From an uncultured Prevotella sp. (GTDB taxonomy: Bacteria; Bacteroidota; Bacteroidia; Bacteroidales; Bacteroidaceae): a stretch of 7,257 bases of DNA. This document shows, piece by piece, positions 6,691-7,257 of this stretch. Position numbers and translations under genes: made by a program. Location of the stretch: NCBI GenBank assembly GCA_937874345.1, contig CALNBT010000030.1:1-7257 (forward strand). Reading direction: 5' to 3'. Positions within the stretch are counted from its first letter, which is position 1, and each line of letters begins with the position of its first letter. The notes below the pieces were generated by a model. The model did not search any database and was not told where the DNA came from. It saw nothing but the letters and a program-made list of their open reading frames with translations.

Positions 6691-7257
6691 TTAGCTTTCT
6701 CCGGAAAACTGTTTGATACGTTGCTCCTCGTTTAGCTTACAAATCAGCAAAACTCCATCTTTTTCAGCTACAATGCAATTGTCTAAGCCTTGGATAACGA
6801 CTTTTCTATTTTGCTTGGTATGAACAATACAATTGTTTGTTTCAAACAAATGTATATTATCACCGATCAAACCATTTCCATACAAATCATGTCTAGTATG
6901 AGCTAACAACGAACTCCATGTACCTAAATCGCTCCAACCAAACTCTGCCGGGAATACAAACATCTCTTCAGATTTTTCCATGATAGAATAATCTATTGAA
7001 ATACTTTCACACTCTTCATAATGTTTATCAATCAATTCTTGCTCACGATCAGTTCCATAAACACTCATCAAACTTTCAAATATTTTAGCCATTGAAGGTA
7101 CATAAACCCGAAATGCATTGACAATTGTGCTGACATTCCAAATAAAAATGCCTGCATTCCAGAAAAAGTTCTTTTGGGCAATAAATTCTTTCGCGGTCTC
7201 AATATCTGGTTTTTCACGGAATTTATCCACACGAAATATTTCTTTATTACGCAATGA
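6691..7257 (-). CDS. manC: Mannose-1-phosphate guanylyltransferase, C-terminal part (5' end off window)
   Basis: This enzyme makes GDP-mannose from mannose 1-phosphate and GTP, feeding GDP-mannose- and GDP-fucose-dependent glycan synthesis in the cytoplasm. The window holds the last 188 residues; the frame is open to the right edge. A TTG at 7254 is an internal Leu codon, not the start, because conserved core sequence begins immediately. Counting from the edge, visible signatures are FREKPD (13-18), FFWNAGIFIWN (31-41), SIDYSIMEK (87-95) and FGWSDLGTW (106-114), all typical of this nucleotidyltransferase. A short C-terminal left-handed beta-helix-like domain follows (about NGLIGDN to ICKLNEEQRIKQF). 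There is no phosphomannose isomerase cupin domain, so it is the short form of about 350-360 residues, with the N-terminal half outside. The last residues (FSGES) may result from a frameshift (see findings). The gene converges on the transporter gene. Confidence 0.92.
   Translation of the reverse strand, partial: SLRNKEIFRVDKFREKPDIETAKEFIAQKNFFWNAGIFIWNVSTIVNAFRVYVPSMAKIFESLMSVYGTDREQELIDKHYEECESISIDYSIMEKSEEMFVFPAEFGWSDLGTWSSLLAHTRHDLYGNGLIGDNIHLFETNNCIVHTKQNRKVVIQGLDNCIVAEKDGVLLICKLNEEQRIKQFSGES

Noticed and set aside
7252..7254. TTG as a start codon for the right-edge gene
   Set aside because: The frame stays open to the edge, and the sequence just after it is internal nucleotidyltransferase core (FREKPD); the true start is outside the window.

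Overview
The window looks like a core chromosomal segment of a Bacteroidota species, most likely order Bacteroidales. The main grounds are moderately AT-rich DNA, start codons without clear Shine-Dalgarno sequences, TAnnTTTG-type -7 promoter boxes, an archaeal/eukaryotic-type prolyl-tRNA synthetase, and a two-half YidE/AspT-type transporter. I see no mobile element, CRISPR array, tRNA, rRNA or sign of recent transfer. The genus cannot be fixed from this sequence.

Layout: positions 1-3207 are on the minus strand. Read in transcription order, they hold an OmpA-family glycine-zipper lipoprotein (3207-2530), a strong intrinsic terminator, a monofunctional peptidoglycan glycosyltransferase mtgA (2464-1736), and a UvrD/PcrA-type helicase (1739 to beyond the left edge). 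The stop codon of mtgA and the start codon of the helicase overlap as ATGA. The helicase frame is open from 1739 to base 1 with no stop or frameshift; about 579 residues are present and the C-terminal part lies outside.

Positions 3208-3399 are a divergent intergenic region with one Bacteroidota-like -7 box facing each way and a hairpin in the proS leader. On the plus strand follow proS (3400-4881) and, 9 bp later, a membrane transporter with two central RCK_C (TrkA-C) domains (4891-6579). A 25-bp-stem hairpin (6589-6642) with T-runs on both sides is shared with the convergent mannose-1-phosphate guanylyltransferase gene (minus strand, 6691 to beyond the right edge). That gene's N-terminal half is outside the window.

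Functionally this is a mix of envelope biogenesis (lipoprotein, MtgA, GDP-mannose supply), DNA repair (helicase), translation (ProRS) and transport. Only mtgA-helicase and proS-transporter look like co-transcribed pairs. I did not find a convincing new system. The points worth a second look are small-scale: a terminator hairpin just upstream of mtgA, a structured proS leader with an overlapping short ORF, the loss of the zinc cysteines in ProRS, and a possible frameshift at the end of manC.
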